From an uncultured Gammaproteobacteria bacterium (GTDB taxonomy: Bacteria > Pseudomonadota > Gammaproteobacteria > Xanthomonadales > Xanthomonadaceae), in the NCBI GenBank assembly GCA_946885735.1, contig CAMPGW010000077.1:1-13801 (forward strand): DNA of 13,801 nt. Direction: 5' to 3'. Shown here piece by piece: positions 1-7,325 of the stretch. Below the pieces are notes generated by a model. The model had not been told where the DNA came from. It worked only from the letters and a program-made list of their open reading frames with translations, and did no database searches. How positions within the stretch are numbered: position 1 is the first letter of the stretch; each line of letters starts with the position of its first letter. The position numbers were made by a program, and so were the translations under genes.

Positions 1-1339
1 GGTCGCCGTGGATCTCGAACGGCCCGCGGGCCTCGATCTCGCGCATGCCCTCCTCCTTCACGTTGCCGGCGACGATGCCGGAGAAGGCGCGGCGCAGGCT
101 GGCCGCCAACTCGTGCGGCGGGCGGTCGCGGTGCAGGTCGAGCGCGGCCATCGCCTCGTGGGTCGGGTGGAACGGGTGCTGGAAATCCGCCGGCACGCGC
201 AGCGACCAGTTGAAGAAGAAGGCGTCCTTGCTGGCCATGCGCTGCTCGCGCACCTTGCGCACGCCCTGCGACATGGCGGTCGCGACCGCGCGCGGGTCGT
301 CGACGATGATGCGGTAGCGCGAGGTCGCGGCCTCACCCAGGGTCAGGCGCAGGAACTGGTCGATCTGCTCGAAGTAGGCCGACGAGCCGGCAGGGCCGGT
401 CAGGATCAGCGGGAACCCCAGGTTGGTGTTGTCCGGGTGCATCAGCAGCCCGAGCAGGTAGAGGATCTCCTCGGCCGTGCCGACGCCGCCCGGGAACACG
501 ATGATGCCGTGGCCGAGCCGGACGAAGGCTTCGAGGCGCTTCTCGATGTCCGGCATGATCACCAAGTGGTTCACGATCGGGTTCGGGGACTCCGCGGCGA
601 TGATGCCGGGCTCGGTGATGCCGATGTAGCGGTTGTTGGTGCGACGCTGCTTGGCGTGGGCGATGGTCGCGCCCTTCATCGGGCCCTTCATCGCGCCCGG
701 GCCGCAGCCGGTGCAGATGTCCAGGCGGCGCAGGCCGAGCTCGTAGCCGACCTTCTTGGTGTAGTCGTACTCCTCGCGGCCGATCGAGTGGCCGCCCCAG
801 CACACGACCAGGTTCGGGTCCTGGTGCGGGCGCAGCACGCGGGCGTTGCGCAGGATCTCGAACACCGCGCCAGTCAGACCATCGCTGGTGGACAGGTCGA
901 ACTTCGCGCTGCCGTAGATCTCCATCGCCACGTAGGCGATGTCGCGCACCACCGCGTACAGCAACTCGGCGACGCCGCGGATGATCTCGCCATCCACGAA
1001 GGCCACGGCCGGCGCGTTCTGCAATTCGATCTTGATGCCGCGGTCCTGCTGGTGGACCTGGATATCGAAGTCGGGGTAGCGCAACTGCGCCGCGCGCGGG
1101 TCGTCGGAATCGCTGCCGGTCGTCAGCACCGCCAGCGAGCAGCGCCGCAGAAGGTCATGCAGTCCGCCCGCGGAGGCGTCGCGCAGCCGCGCGATCTCGG
1201 CGCGCGAGAGGATGTCGAGGCCGCCGCGCGGCGAGATGTGCGCGTTGACGGTCGCCAGGCGGGCGATCGGCGCGACGCCGTTCTCGTTCTCGTCGGCTTC
1301 CTTGTTCGGGTCGAGGGTCGGGTGCTGGGTCGTGTTCAT
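1..1339 (-). CDS. ppnN: Pyrimidine/purine nucleotide 5'-monophosphate nucleosidase (LOG family), C-terminus cut off
   Basis: Cytosolic enzyme that hydrolyses nucleoside 5'-monophosphates to free base and ribose 5-phosphate; in E. coli it is activated by (p)ppGpp. The 446 visible codons carry the LOG-family signatures: CTGCGPGAMKGPMKG at residues 209-223 and PGGVGTAEE at 283-291, the nucleotide/phosphate-binding loop with its catalytic glutamates. VCWGGHSIGREEYDY lies a little upstream of the first motif. The last visible residues (GPFEIHGD) correspond, from memory of the E. coli protein, to a point about 35-40 residues before its end, so only a short tail is missing beyond base 1. The N-terminus is roughly 30 residues longer than in E. 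coli and acidic. The ATG at 1339 has no Shine-Dalgarno sequence but a -10-like element sits 6 nt upstream, suggesting a leaderless transcript. Family identity is certain; the exact start is less so. Confidence 0.93.
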   Translation of the reverse strand, partial: MNTTQHPTLDPNKEADENENGVAPIARLATVNAHISPRGGLDILSRAEIARLRDASAGGLHDLLRRCSLAVLTTGSDSDDPRAAQLRYPDFDIQVHQQDRGIKIELQNAPAVAFVDGEIIRGVAELLYAVVRDIAYVAMEIYGSAKFDLSTSDGLTGAVFEILRNARVLRPHQDPNLVVCWGGHSIGREEYDYTKKVGYELGLRRLDICTGCGPGAMKGPMKGATIAHAKQRRTNNRYIGITEPGIIAAESPNPIVNHLVIMPDIEKRLEAFVRLGHGIIVFPGGVGTAEEILYLLGLLMHPDNTNLGFPLILTGPAGSSAYFEQIDQFLRLTLGEAATSRYRIIVDDPRAVATAMSQGVRKVREQRMASKDAFFFNWSLRVPADFQHPFHPTHEAMAALDLHRDRPPHELAASLRRAFSGIVAGNVKEEGMREIEARGPFEIHGD

Positions 1340-1345
1340 GGCAAA

Positions 1346-1354
1346 ACTCTAGCA
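1346..1354 (-). promoter_or_regulatory. Candidate extended -10 promoter of ppnN (leaderless)
   Basis: Read on the minus strand this is TGCTAGAGT, an extended -10 pattern (TGN followed by TAGAGT). Six bases separate it from the ppnN ATG, so the expected transcription start falls on the A of the ATG. No good -35 hexamer is visible at 16-18 bp. Inference from sequence alone. Confidence 0.4.
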
Positions 1355-1394
1355 TGGGCCCGGTTGGCGGCTCGCGGGCCGCCAAACGTGGCGG

Positions 1395-1427
1395 AAAAAA
1401 AGACGGCCGGTGTTTCCACCGGCCGTC
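1395..1427 (-). terminator. Rho-independent terminator of the Oar-like receptor gene
   Basis: On the minus strand an 11-bp perfect stem (GACGGCCGGTG / CACCGGCCGTC, plus-strand arms 1417-1427 and 1402-1412) closes a GAAA tetraloop and is followed at once by seven T (A-run at 1395-1401). It starts 22 bp after the receptor stop codon and ends before ppnN, so it separates the two transcription units. It is the only intrinsic terminator with a T-tract that I found in the window. Confidence 0.93.
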
Positions 1428-1449
1428 GCTTGTTGCAATGGAGCGTGGA

Positions 1450-4400
1450 TCAGAACTCGTACTTGAACGTCGCCAGCACCGACCAGCGGGACACCGCGGT
1501 GTTGCCCTTGTCGTTGTTGTTTTCCTGGATCGCCGGCTCGTCGAACGCGCCGGTCCAGTTGTAGACGTACTTGCCGATGTCGTCCGCGCCGCAGGGGGCG
1601 GTCGGGCTGGTGCCGGCGGCCTTGCAGATGCCGGTCAGCGAGGCGACGCGGGCGGTGGTGAAGAAGCCGTAGTCGTCGATCAGGCCCCAGTTCTTGTTGA
1701 GCAGGTTGCCCACGTTGTTGATGTCGAGCGAGATCGAGGACTTGTGGCCCTCGAAGAAGCCCGGCAGCTCCTGGCTGATGCGCAGGTCGAAGTTGTGGGT
1801 GAAACCCGCGCGCATGGCATTGGCAGGCACCACGCGACCAGCGTAGCGCTTGATCTCCGGATGCTCGTCGAGCCAGTCGAAGAACGAGGCTTCCATCGCC
1901 GCGCCGCCCGAGAACACCACGTCGTTCGGGCCCGAAGGCACGTAGAACAGGTCGACGAAGCTCGAGTTGGCGTCGCCGTTGGCGTCGTTGCGGAACACCA
2001 GGCTGTACGGGCGGCCGGAGCGGCCTTCATAGAACAGGCCGACCTTGGTCTTGTAGTCGCCGAAGAACGCGTGCTGCCAGTTCAGCGTGCCGGTGAAGCG
2101 GTCACGGATGGCGTAGCGCGAGTTGTAGGCCACTTCCTCGTTGGCGTTGAAGACGACCTGGCCGTTCCAGTTCGAGTTGTTGATCGAGCTGGTGAGCGGG
2201 CTGACCTCGGTGGCCTCGGTGTAGGTGTAGAACGCGCTCCAGGACCAGTCGTTCTTCATCGGCCGGTCAAGGCCGAAGGTGACCTGGGTGCTGGCGCCCT
2301 TGTCGGTGTTGCGCACCAGCAGCGAGTCGCCCACGCCGACCGGGCGGCGGAACTTGGATCCGGTGAAGGTCGCGATGCCGGTGCCGGCGTTGGCGGCGGT
2401 GCCCGGGTTCCAGAACAGGTCGCGGCCGTCCTGGCCAACCAGCGTGACGCCATCGCCGGCGGCGTTGAACAGGTCGAGGCGCTGGATGAAGATGCCCTTG
2501 TTGACGAGCGTGCGCACGACTTCGGTCGAGAACACGATGCCGTCCCACGGCAGCTCGTGCTCGAACGCCAGGTTGGCCTTCCACACCGACGGCAGCTCGA
2601 AGCCTTCCTCGATGAAGTCGACGTTCTGGCGGGCGCAGTTGTTCAGCGTCGGGGTCGGGGTGCACTGGGCCGGGGTCGGGGTCGCCGGGTAGTACGGCGG
2701 ATCGACCTCGTCGGTGAAGATCGCGCCCGGGCTCGACAGGTCGTACTCGAGGTAGTTCAGGCCGGTGTTCTGGTAGGCGCCGGCGATCCACACGTTCGGG
2801 GCGGCACCCTGCAGCAGGCCCACGCCACCGCGCAGCTGGGTCGGGCGGTCGCTGTCGAAGGTGTAGTTGAAGCCGAAGCGCGGCTGGAACAGCGAGGTCT
2901 CGGGCACGACGGTGTTGTCGTAGCCGTAGATGCCGCCGACGTAGGTGTTGCGCTTGGGCTGGTCATCGAAGGACGGCTTGTCCCAACGCGCGCCCAGGGT
3001 GACGGTCAGGTTGTCGGTGACGGTCCAGGTGTCCTGCAAGAACAGCGCCAGGTTGGACATCGAGTAGGCCGCCGGGACGTCCTCCTCGAGGTTGCCGCCC
3101 GGAACCGGCACGCGGACGATGTAGCGCGACGGGGTGCCGGCCTGGAACGCCGCGAAGTTGGCGAACTCGTAGTGGCCGTTGAGGTTGCGGCCGAAGAAAT
3201 TGACGATGTCGTTCTTCTCGTAGTCGAAGCCGAACTTGACGACATGGTCGCCGGTGTACCAGTTGGCCGCGCCGTAGAAGCTGTCCTGCTCGGTATCGAT
3301 CAGGTTGACGTGGCTGTTCTGCTCGGTGCCGATGAAGATCGAGTTGTTGCCGGTGTAGCCGTTGATGCGGATCGACGGCAGGTCGGAGAACGTGGCGCGC
3401 TCCTGCGAGTAGCCGCGGTTGGAGTACTTGAACTCGGTGGAGAAGTCCTGGCTCCAGTCGCTGAACAGCTGCACGACGGTCGAGTCATAGGTCTTGGGCA
3501 GCGCATACCAGAAGCTGCTCAGGGAGATCGAGTTGTTGTCCAGCTCCGGGAAGCGCACAACGACCTGCTCGGTCTCGCTGTAGCGCAGCGAGGCGCGGTG
3601 GTCGGCGTTGATGTTCCAGTCGAGCTTGATCGCCTTTTCTTCGATCTCGGTGTCGGCGCTGACGGGATCGAGGGTGCCGGCGTCGAAGCCCCAGACGGTC
3701 GCGGCATTCTGCACGGCGGTCACGTCGGCCTGGGTGATGTTGCCGGTGCCGAGCGGGGTGTCGCCCAGGCCCACGCCCGGCGAGGTGCGGATGTACTTCT
3801 CGTAGTTGGCGAAGAAGAACAGCTTGTCCTTGACCAGCGGGCCGCCGAAGGTGCCGCCGTAGGTGGTCTCGTCCTCGAAGCCGGTGAACTTCACGCCGCG
3901 CAGTTCGTCGCGGACCCAGCTCTTGTCGCGGTAAGCGTAGTACAGGCTGCCGTGGAACTCGTTGGTGCCCGACTTGGTGACCGCGTTGACGACCGCGCCG
4001 ACGCCGCCGGCGATGGTGACGTCATAGTCGGCCACGGCGATGTTGATCGCCTCGATGGCGTCCACCGAAACCGGCTGGCGCTCGGTCGGCAGGTTGTTGG
4101 ACTCCAGGCCGAAGGGGTCGCCGGCGCCGACGCCGTCGATCTTGATCGAGTTGTAACGCGAGTTCTGGCCACCGGCCGAGATCGCGCCGTCGGCCTTGCT
4201 GACCTGGGTGATGCGCGGGTCGAGGCGGATGTAGTCCTGGATGTTGCGGGTGGACGACGGCAGGTTCTCGATGTCGGCGCGGCTGACGTTGGTCGAGGCG
4301 CCCATCGCGGTCGGGCTGAACACGGTGGCGGTGCCCACGACCTGCACGCTCTCGAGCGTGGTGGCTGCGGCGCCGAGGGTGGCGTCCACGTTGCTGGTCT

Positions 4401-4713
4401 CGGCCAGGGCCAGGTACACGCCGCTGCGCGTCTCGGTCTTGCCGTCCTTGGTGATGGTGATGGTGTACGGGCCGCCGGTGCGCAGGCCGCGCGACAGGTA
4501 GCGGCCGTCGGCGCCGGTGACCGCCTGGTTGGCGGTGCCGGACTCGGCGTGGGTGATCGTCACCTGGGCGCCGGCGACAGGCTGGCCCGACGCGTCGAGG
4601 ACACGGCCGCCGACGGCGGACGAGGTGTTCTGCGCGAAGGCGGGCGCCGCGGCAAGGGCGACGGCGAGGCCGAGGGCGAGCTTGGACAGCCGGACCCGAT
4701 TGCGATTGATCAT
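1450..4713 (-). CDS. Oar-like TonB-dependent outer-membrane receptor
   Basis: 1087-residue outer-membrane transporter of the OmpA-related (Oar) TonB-dependent receptor type. Residues 1-27 form a Sec signal peptide ending in the cleavage site AFA|QN. Residues ~33-113 are a carboxypeptidase-regulatory-like beta-sandwich (VGGRVLDASGQPVAGAQVTI, then DGRY). LESVQVVGT at 120-128 is a TonB-box-like strand. The plug follows (ENLPSSTRNIQDYIRLDPRI; IKIDGVGAGDPFG; VGAVVNAVTKSGTNEFHGS). The rest is a long beta-barrel ending in KFKYEF, with the terminal Phe typical of Bam-assembled barrels. Two Cys pairs (around CTPTPTLNNC and near the C-terminus) could form loop disulfides. The substrate cannot be read from sequence; Oar in Myxococcus is linked to protease secretion, while other relatives take up large ligands. 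It is monocistronic, with its own terminator and a long 5' region. The RBS is weak (CAGGG about 7 nt before the ATG). Confidence 0.93.
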   Translation of the reverse strand: MINRNRVRLSKLALGLAVALAAAPAFAQNTSSAVGGRVLDASGQPVAGAQVTITHAESGTANQAVTGADGRYLSRGLRTGGPYTITITKDGKTETRSGVYLALAETSNVDATLGAAATTLESVQVVGTATVFSPTAMGASTNVSRADIENLPSSTRNIQDYIRLDPRITQVSKADGAISAGGQNSRYNSIKIDGVGAGDPFGLESNNLPTERQPVSVDAIEAINIAVADYDVTIAGGVGAVVNAVTKSGTNEFHGSLYYAYRDKSWVRDELRGVKFTGFEDETTYGGTFGGPLVKDKLFFFANYEKYIRTSPGVGLGDTPLGTGNITQADVTAVQNAATVWGFDAGTLDPVSADTEIEEKAIKLDWNINADHRASLRYSETEQVVVRFPELDNNSISLSSFWYALPKTYDSTVVQLFSDWSQDFSTEFKYSNRGYSQERATFSDLPSIRINGYTGNNSIFIGTEQNSHVNLIDTEQDSFYGAANWYTGDHVVKFGFDYEKNDIVNFFGRNLNGHYEFANFAAFQAGTPSRYIVRVPVPGGNLEEDVPAAYSMSNLALFLQDTWTVTDNLTVTLGARWDKPSFDDQPKRNTYVGGIYGYDNTVVPETSLFQPRFGFNYTFDSDRPTQLRGGVGLLQGAAPNVWIAGAYQNTGLNYLEYDLSSPGAIFTDEVDPPYYPATPTPAQCTPTPTLNNCARQNVDFIEEGFELPSVWKANLAFEHELPWDGIVFSTEVVRTLVNKGIFIQRLDLFNAAGDGVTLVGQDGRDLFWNPGTAANAGTGIATFTGSKFRRPVGVGDSLLVRNTDKGASTQVTFGLDRPMKNDWSWSAFYTYTEATEVSPLTSSINNSNWNGQVVFNANEEVAYNSRYAIRDRFTGTLNWQHAFFGDYKTKVGLFYEGRSGRPYSLVFRNDANGDANSSFVDLFYVPSGPNDVVFSGGAAMEASFFDWLDEHPEIKRYAGRVVPANAMRAGFTHNFDLRISQELPGFFEGHKSSISLDINNVGNLLNKNWGLIDDYGFFTTARVASLTGICKAAGTSPTAPCGADDIGKYVYNWTGAFDEPAIQENNNDKGNTAVSRWSVLATFKYEF

Positions 4714-4888
4714 TTGAGTACCCTGCAGAAAGTTGATTTGGTGATCCGGCGGTCGCGGCCGGCCTGTTCCTCGAGCATCCTTGCGCGGCGTCCATCCGCA
4801 CTACTGCGCGATGCCATCCCGGCATGCGTGGGAAGCCACAGCAGAAGAGCTCGGTCCCGTTCCCCAGGCGACCCTGAGCAGTAACAAG

Positions 4889-4934
4889 AGTTTAACACGC
4901 TACCCGAGGCACGTGACAGCCCGGTGACCGTCAC
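4889..4934 (-). promoter_or_regulatory. Candidate promoter and operator of the Oar-like receptor
   Basis: This lies in the 266-bp non-coding interval 4714-4979. On the minus strand TAAACT (plus 4889-4894) is a plausible -10, but no convincing -35 is present. Just upstream lies a cluster of GTGAC motifs: plus-strand copies at 4913-4917 and 4924-4928, exactly 11 bp apart, and an inverted copy GTCAC at 4930-4934, making the palindrome GTGACCGTCAC (4924-4934). Such an arrangement fits a regulator bound on one face of the helix. A start near 4882 would leave an untranslated leader of about 170 nt. The rest of the interval holds no recognisable gene. Confidence 0.35.
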
Positions 4935-4979
4935 AGAACCGGTCTTCCGTTGTAGCGGCCGGTGCGGGCCGAGGCTGCG

Positions 4980-5582
4980 TCAGGCCCCCGCCGGAGCCCG
5001 CAGGAAGGCGGCCACGCCATCCATCAGCATCTGCACGGAGATCGCGACCAGCAGCATGCCCATCAGGCGCTCGACCGCCACCAGCACGGGCTGGCCGAGG
5101 ACCTTGTACAGCCGGGTGGCGCTGGCCAGGATGACAGCCGTCCCCAGCCAGGCCAGGAACAGCGCCAGGCTCCAGTCCCCCATCCGGTCGGGCTCCTGGC
5201 TGCCCAGCAGCATCACCGCCGCCATGCCCGAGGGCCCGGCGACCAGCGGGATCGCCAGCGGCACGATGAAGGGCTCGCCGCCGCCGGTGTCGCCGAACAT
5301 GCCCTCGGGGCTGGGGAAAATCATCTTCAGGCCGATCAGGAACAGGACGATGCCGCCGGCGATGGAAACCGACTCCTGCCGCAGGTGCATCAGTTCGAGC
5401 ACGTACTTGCCGCCCCACAGGAACGCGAACAGGACGCCGAGCGCGATCAGCAGTTCGCGGGCCAGCACCACCCGCCGGCGCGCCGGGGTGAGCGGCTTGA
5501 GCAGGCTGAGGAAGATCGGGATGTTGCCCAGCGGGTCCAGGATCAGGAACAGCAGCAGCGCGGTGGAGACCGTGCTGCTCAT
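4980..5582 (-). CDS. MarC/YhgN-family integral membrane protein (NAAT family)
   Basis: 200-residue inner-membrane protein with about six hydrophobic segments. It closely resembles E. coli YhgN: DPLGNIPIF at 16-24, RELLIAL at 42-48, SIAGGIVLFLIGLKMIFPS at 73-91, FIVPLAIPLVAGP at 105-117 and ERLMG near the C-terminus. The family is annotated as MarC or neutral amino-acid transporter-like, but its true substrate is not established, and the former link of MarC to antibiotic resistance has not held up. The ATG at 5582 is chosen because it gives the usual family N-terminus and overlaps the preceding gene's TGA as ATGA. Starting at 5651 would add a 23-residue Arg/Gly-rich stretch of no family character. 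It is the last gene of the grxD-SDR-marC operon. A function tied to its partners is not obvious. Confidence 0.9.
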   Translation of the reverse strand: MSSTVSTALLLFLILDPLGNIPIFLSLLKPLTPARRRVVLARELLIALGVLFAFLWGGKYVLELMHLRQESVSIAGGIVLFLIGLKMIFPSPEGMFGDTGGGEPFIVPLAIPLVAGPSGMAAVMLLGSQEPDRMGDWSLALFLAWLGTAVILASATRLYKVLGQPVLVAVERLMGMLLVAISVQMLMDGVAAFLRAPAGA

Positions 5583-6331
5583 GCCAGCGCCGCCGCGTCC
5601 ACGACCTGGCCGCGACGGTCGACGCCGGCCGCCGACAGCAGGTGCACGCAAGCCCGGGCCGCCGCCATCGGATAGGGAACCTGCGAGGCCGCTTCCTCGA
5701 CGTAGGCGCGGGCGCGGATGCTGGTGCGCATCGGCCCGGGCTGCAGGGCACTGACGCGCACCGGGCCGTCGTCGGTTTCATCGTGCAGGATCCGCACCAG
5801 GCCGAGCAGCCCGGCCTTGGCGACGCCGTAGGCGCCCCAGTAGGCGCGGTTGACCCGCGCCAGGTCCTCGGCGACGAACACCACCGCGCTGTCGTTCGAC
5901 TGCCGCAGCAAGGGCAGGCACGCCTGGGTCAGCAGCCAGGGCGCGGTCAGCGATACGTGCAGCTGGCGGGTGAACTCCTCCGGCGGCGTCGCCGCCAGCG
6001 GCCTCAGGCCGGTGAATTCGGCGGCGCAATGCAGGATGCCATGCAGGCCGCCGAGCTCGCGGCCGATGGTGTCGGCCATCGCCTCGTAGTCGGCGGGATC
6101 CGCGCCCGCCATGTCCAGCGGGTACAGCGCGGGCACCGGCCCGACCGCCTTCACCGCGTCGTAGGTCCGGCTGAGCTTGGGCACCTTGCGGCCGAGCAGC
6201 ACCACGGTGGCGCCGGCCTGCGCACAGGCCTTGGCCGCCGCCTCGCCGAGGCCGCCGTAGGCGCCGGTGACCAGCACCACGCGGTCCGCCAGCGCGCCCG
6301 CCTGGGGACCGGCAGCGGCGGCCGCAGTCAT
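5579..6331 (-). CDS. Short-chain dehydrogenase/reductase, YciK-like, with an altered active site
   Basis: 250-residue Rossmann-fold protein of the classical SDR superfamily, nearest in layout to E. coli YciK. The NAD(P)-binding motif TGAYGGLG is at 22-29 and the basic residue after beta-2 (LLGRK, 45-49) hints at NADPH. The catalytic Tyr and Lys are present (Y168, K172 in YGVAK), as is the PG motif (198-199, followed by PMRTS). The other conserved positions are not: the usual NAG after beta-4 reads CAA (102-104), the structural Asn of alpha-4 is Ser127, and the catalytic Ser expected 13 residues before the Tyr is Glu155. Catalysis may therefore be weak or absent, or use a different substrate geometry. 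The ATG at 6331 overlaps the grxD stop (ATGA), and its own stop overlaps the marC start the same way. The substrate is unknown. Confidence 0.88.
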   Translation of the reverse strand: MTAAAAAGPQAGALADRVVLVTGAYGGLGEAAAKACAQAGATVVLLGRKVPKLSRTYDAVKAVGPVPALYPLDMAGADPADYEAMADTIGRELGGLHGILHCAAEFTGLRPLAATPPEEFTRQLHVSLTAPWLLTQACLPLLRQSNDSAVVFVAEDLARVNRAYWGAYGVAKAGLLGLVRILHDETDDGPVRVSALQPGPMRTSIRARAYVEEAASQVPYPMAAARACVHLLSAAGVDRRGQVVDAAALA

Positions 6332-6651
6332 GACGGTTTCTGCGCCTCGGCGACCATGCGAGCGAGCTCGCCGCTCTCGAACAGCTCGACGGTGATGTCG
6401 CAGCCGCCGATGAACTCGCCGTTGATGAAAAGCTGCGGGAAGGTCGGCCAGTCGGAGAAGCGCGGCAGGTCGGCGCGCACCTCCGGGTCCTGCAGCACGT
6501 TCACCGCATGCAACTGGGCGCCGGCTTGCTTGAGCACCTGGCTGGCGCGACTCGAAAAACCGCACATCGGGAACTGCGGCGTGCCTTTCATGAAGAGCAC
6601 CACCGGGTGCCCTTCGACCTCGGCCCGGATGCGGTCGAGCGTAGCGTTCAT
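6328..6651 (-). CDS. grxD: Monothiol glutaredoxin (Grx4 type), Fe-S cluster carrier
   Basis: Cytosolic monothiol glutaredoxin that binds a [2Fe-2S] cluster with glutathione and passes it to apo-proteins, often with BolA-type partners. The 107 residues hold the signature CGFS at 30-33 after VVLFMKGTP, then WPTFPQLFING and GGCDI, the glutathione-binding TP and GG-D elements. Length matches the family (~105-115). I chose the ATG at 6651 rather than the one at 6657 because GGAG lies directly against 6657 but at the ideal 6-nt distance from 6651. It is first in a minus-strand operon with an SDR and a MarC-type protein, and divergent from sodB across 95 bp. That pairing places Fe-S and superoxide functions under one control region. 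Confidence 0.95.
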   Translation of the reverse strand: MNATLDRIRAEVEGHPVVLFMKGTPQFPMCGFSSRASQVLKQAGAQLHAVNVLQDPEVRADLPRFSDWPTFPQLFINGEFIGGCDITVELFESGELARMVAEAQKPS

Positions 6652-6699
6652 CGTCATCTCCGTTCACGCGCCGTCGGCGGAGCCGGGCGTCGTTCAGGC

Positions 6700-6709
6700 T
6701 AGAATTATA
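6700..6709. promoter_or_regulatory. Divergent -10 elements for sodB (+) and grxD (-)
   Basis: The AT-rich island TAGAATTATA in an otherwise GC-rich 95-bp gap reads TAGAAT on the plus strand (6700-6705) and a perfect TATAAT on the minus strand (6709-6704). Expected starts would give leaders of about 34 nt for sodB and 46 nt for grxD. No strong -35 is visible for either direction at normal spacing. Confidence 0.5.
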
Positions 6710-6746
6710 GACCGTCCCTCCGCACCGCCCCAGACAAGGACTTCCC

Positions 6747-7325
6747 ATGGCCATCGAACTGCCCCCCCTGCCCTTCGACCGCACGGCGCTGGCGCCGCAC
6801 ATCTCCGCCGAGACCATCGACTTCCATTACGGCAAGCACCACCAGGCCTACGTCACCAACCTCAACAACCTGATCAAGGGCACCGAGTTCGAGGCCATGG
6901 ACCTGGAGTCCATCGTGCGCAAGTCGCAGGGGGCGATGTTCAACAACGCCGCCCAGGTCTGGAACCACACGTTCTACTGGAACTGCCTCAAGCCCGAGGG
7001 CGGCGGCGAGCCCAACGGCAAGCTGGGCGAGGCGATCGCCAAGACCTTCGGCAGCTTCGCCGCCTTCAAGGAAGAGTTCACCAAGACCGCGATCGGCACC
7101 TTCGGTTCCGGCTGGGCCTGGCTGGTGCAGCGTCCCGACGGCAGCCTGGGCCTGGTCAGCACGCCCAACGCCGCCACCCCGCTCACCGGCCCCGACAAGG
7201 CCCTGCTGACCTGCGACGTCTGGGAACACGCCTACTACATCGACTACCGCAACGCGCGCCCGAAGTACCTGGAGGCGTTCTGGAACCTGGTGAACTGGGA
7301 CTTCGCGACCGCGCAGATGGCCTGA
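6747..7325 (+). CDS. sodB: Iron superoxide dismutase
   Basis: Cytosolic homodimeric enzyme converting superoxide to oxygen and hydrogen peroxide. All four metal ligands are in place: H27 (FHYGKHH), H74 (VWNHTFYW), D157 and H161 ([11 protein letters not shown]). Q70 in [11 protein letters not shown] is the active-site glutamine position typical of iron rather than manganese enzymes, and FGSGWAWL at 119-126 fits the family. The 192 residues match the usual length, and no signal peptide is present. AAGGA at 6735-6739 lies about 7 nt before the ATG and is a good ribosome-binding site. The gene faces grxD divergently and ends with TGA directly abutting the purK stop on the other strand, leaving no room for an intrinsic terminator. 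Confidence 0.97.
   Translation: MAIELPPLPFDRTALAPHISAETIDFHYGKHHQAYVTNLNNLIKGTEFEAMDLESIVRKSQGAMFNNAAQVWNHTFYWNCLKPEGGGEPNGKLGEAIAKTFGSFAAFKEEFTKTAIGTFGSGWAWLVQRPDGSLGLVSTPNAATPLTGPDKALLTCDVWEHAYYIDYRNARPKYLEAFWNLVNWDFATAQMA

Noticed and set aside
8..1564. Plus-strand frame of 518 codons at the left end
   Set aside because: Antisense to ppnN, whose LOG motifs are intact on the minus strand; it also runs through the receptor terminator.
2641..2690. Short repeated CGGGGTCGGGGT-type tract in the receptor gene
   Set aside because: It encodes a Thr-Pro repeat in an extracellular loop (PTPAQC, TPTPTL). It is too short and degenerate to call a mobile repeat or a phase-variable tract.
1354..4884. 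Plus-strand open frame of 1176 codons antisense to the receptor gene
   Set aside because: It is a shadow of the receptor's GC-rich codons. It has low-complexity Val/Gly/Ala/Arg composition, no domain, and the opposite strand has a complete signal-peptide-to-barrel protein with its own terminator.
4961..4978. Weak inverted repeat after the marC stop as a possible terminator
   Set aside because: Only about five pairs and no T-run follow; not enough to call a terminator.
6705..7229. Minus-strand frame of 174 codons antisense to sodB
   Set aside because: Gly/Val/Ala-rich shadow without motifs; sodB carries all metal ligands on the other strand.
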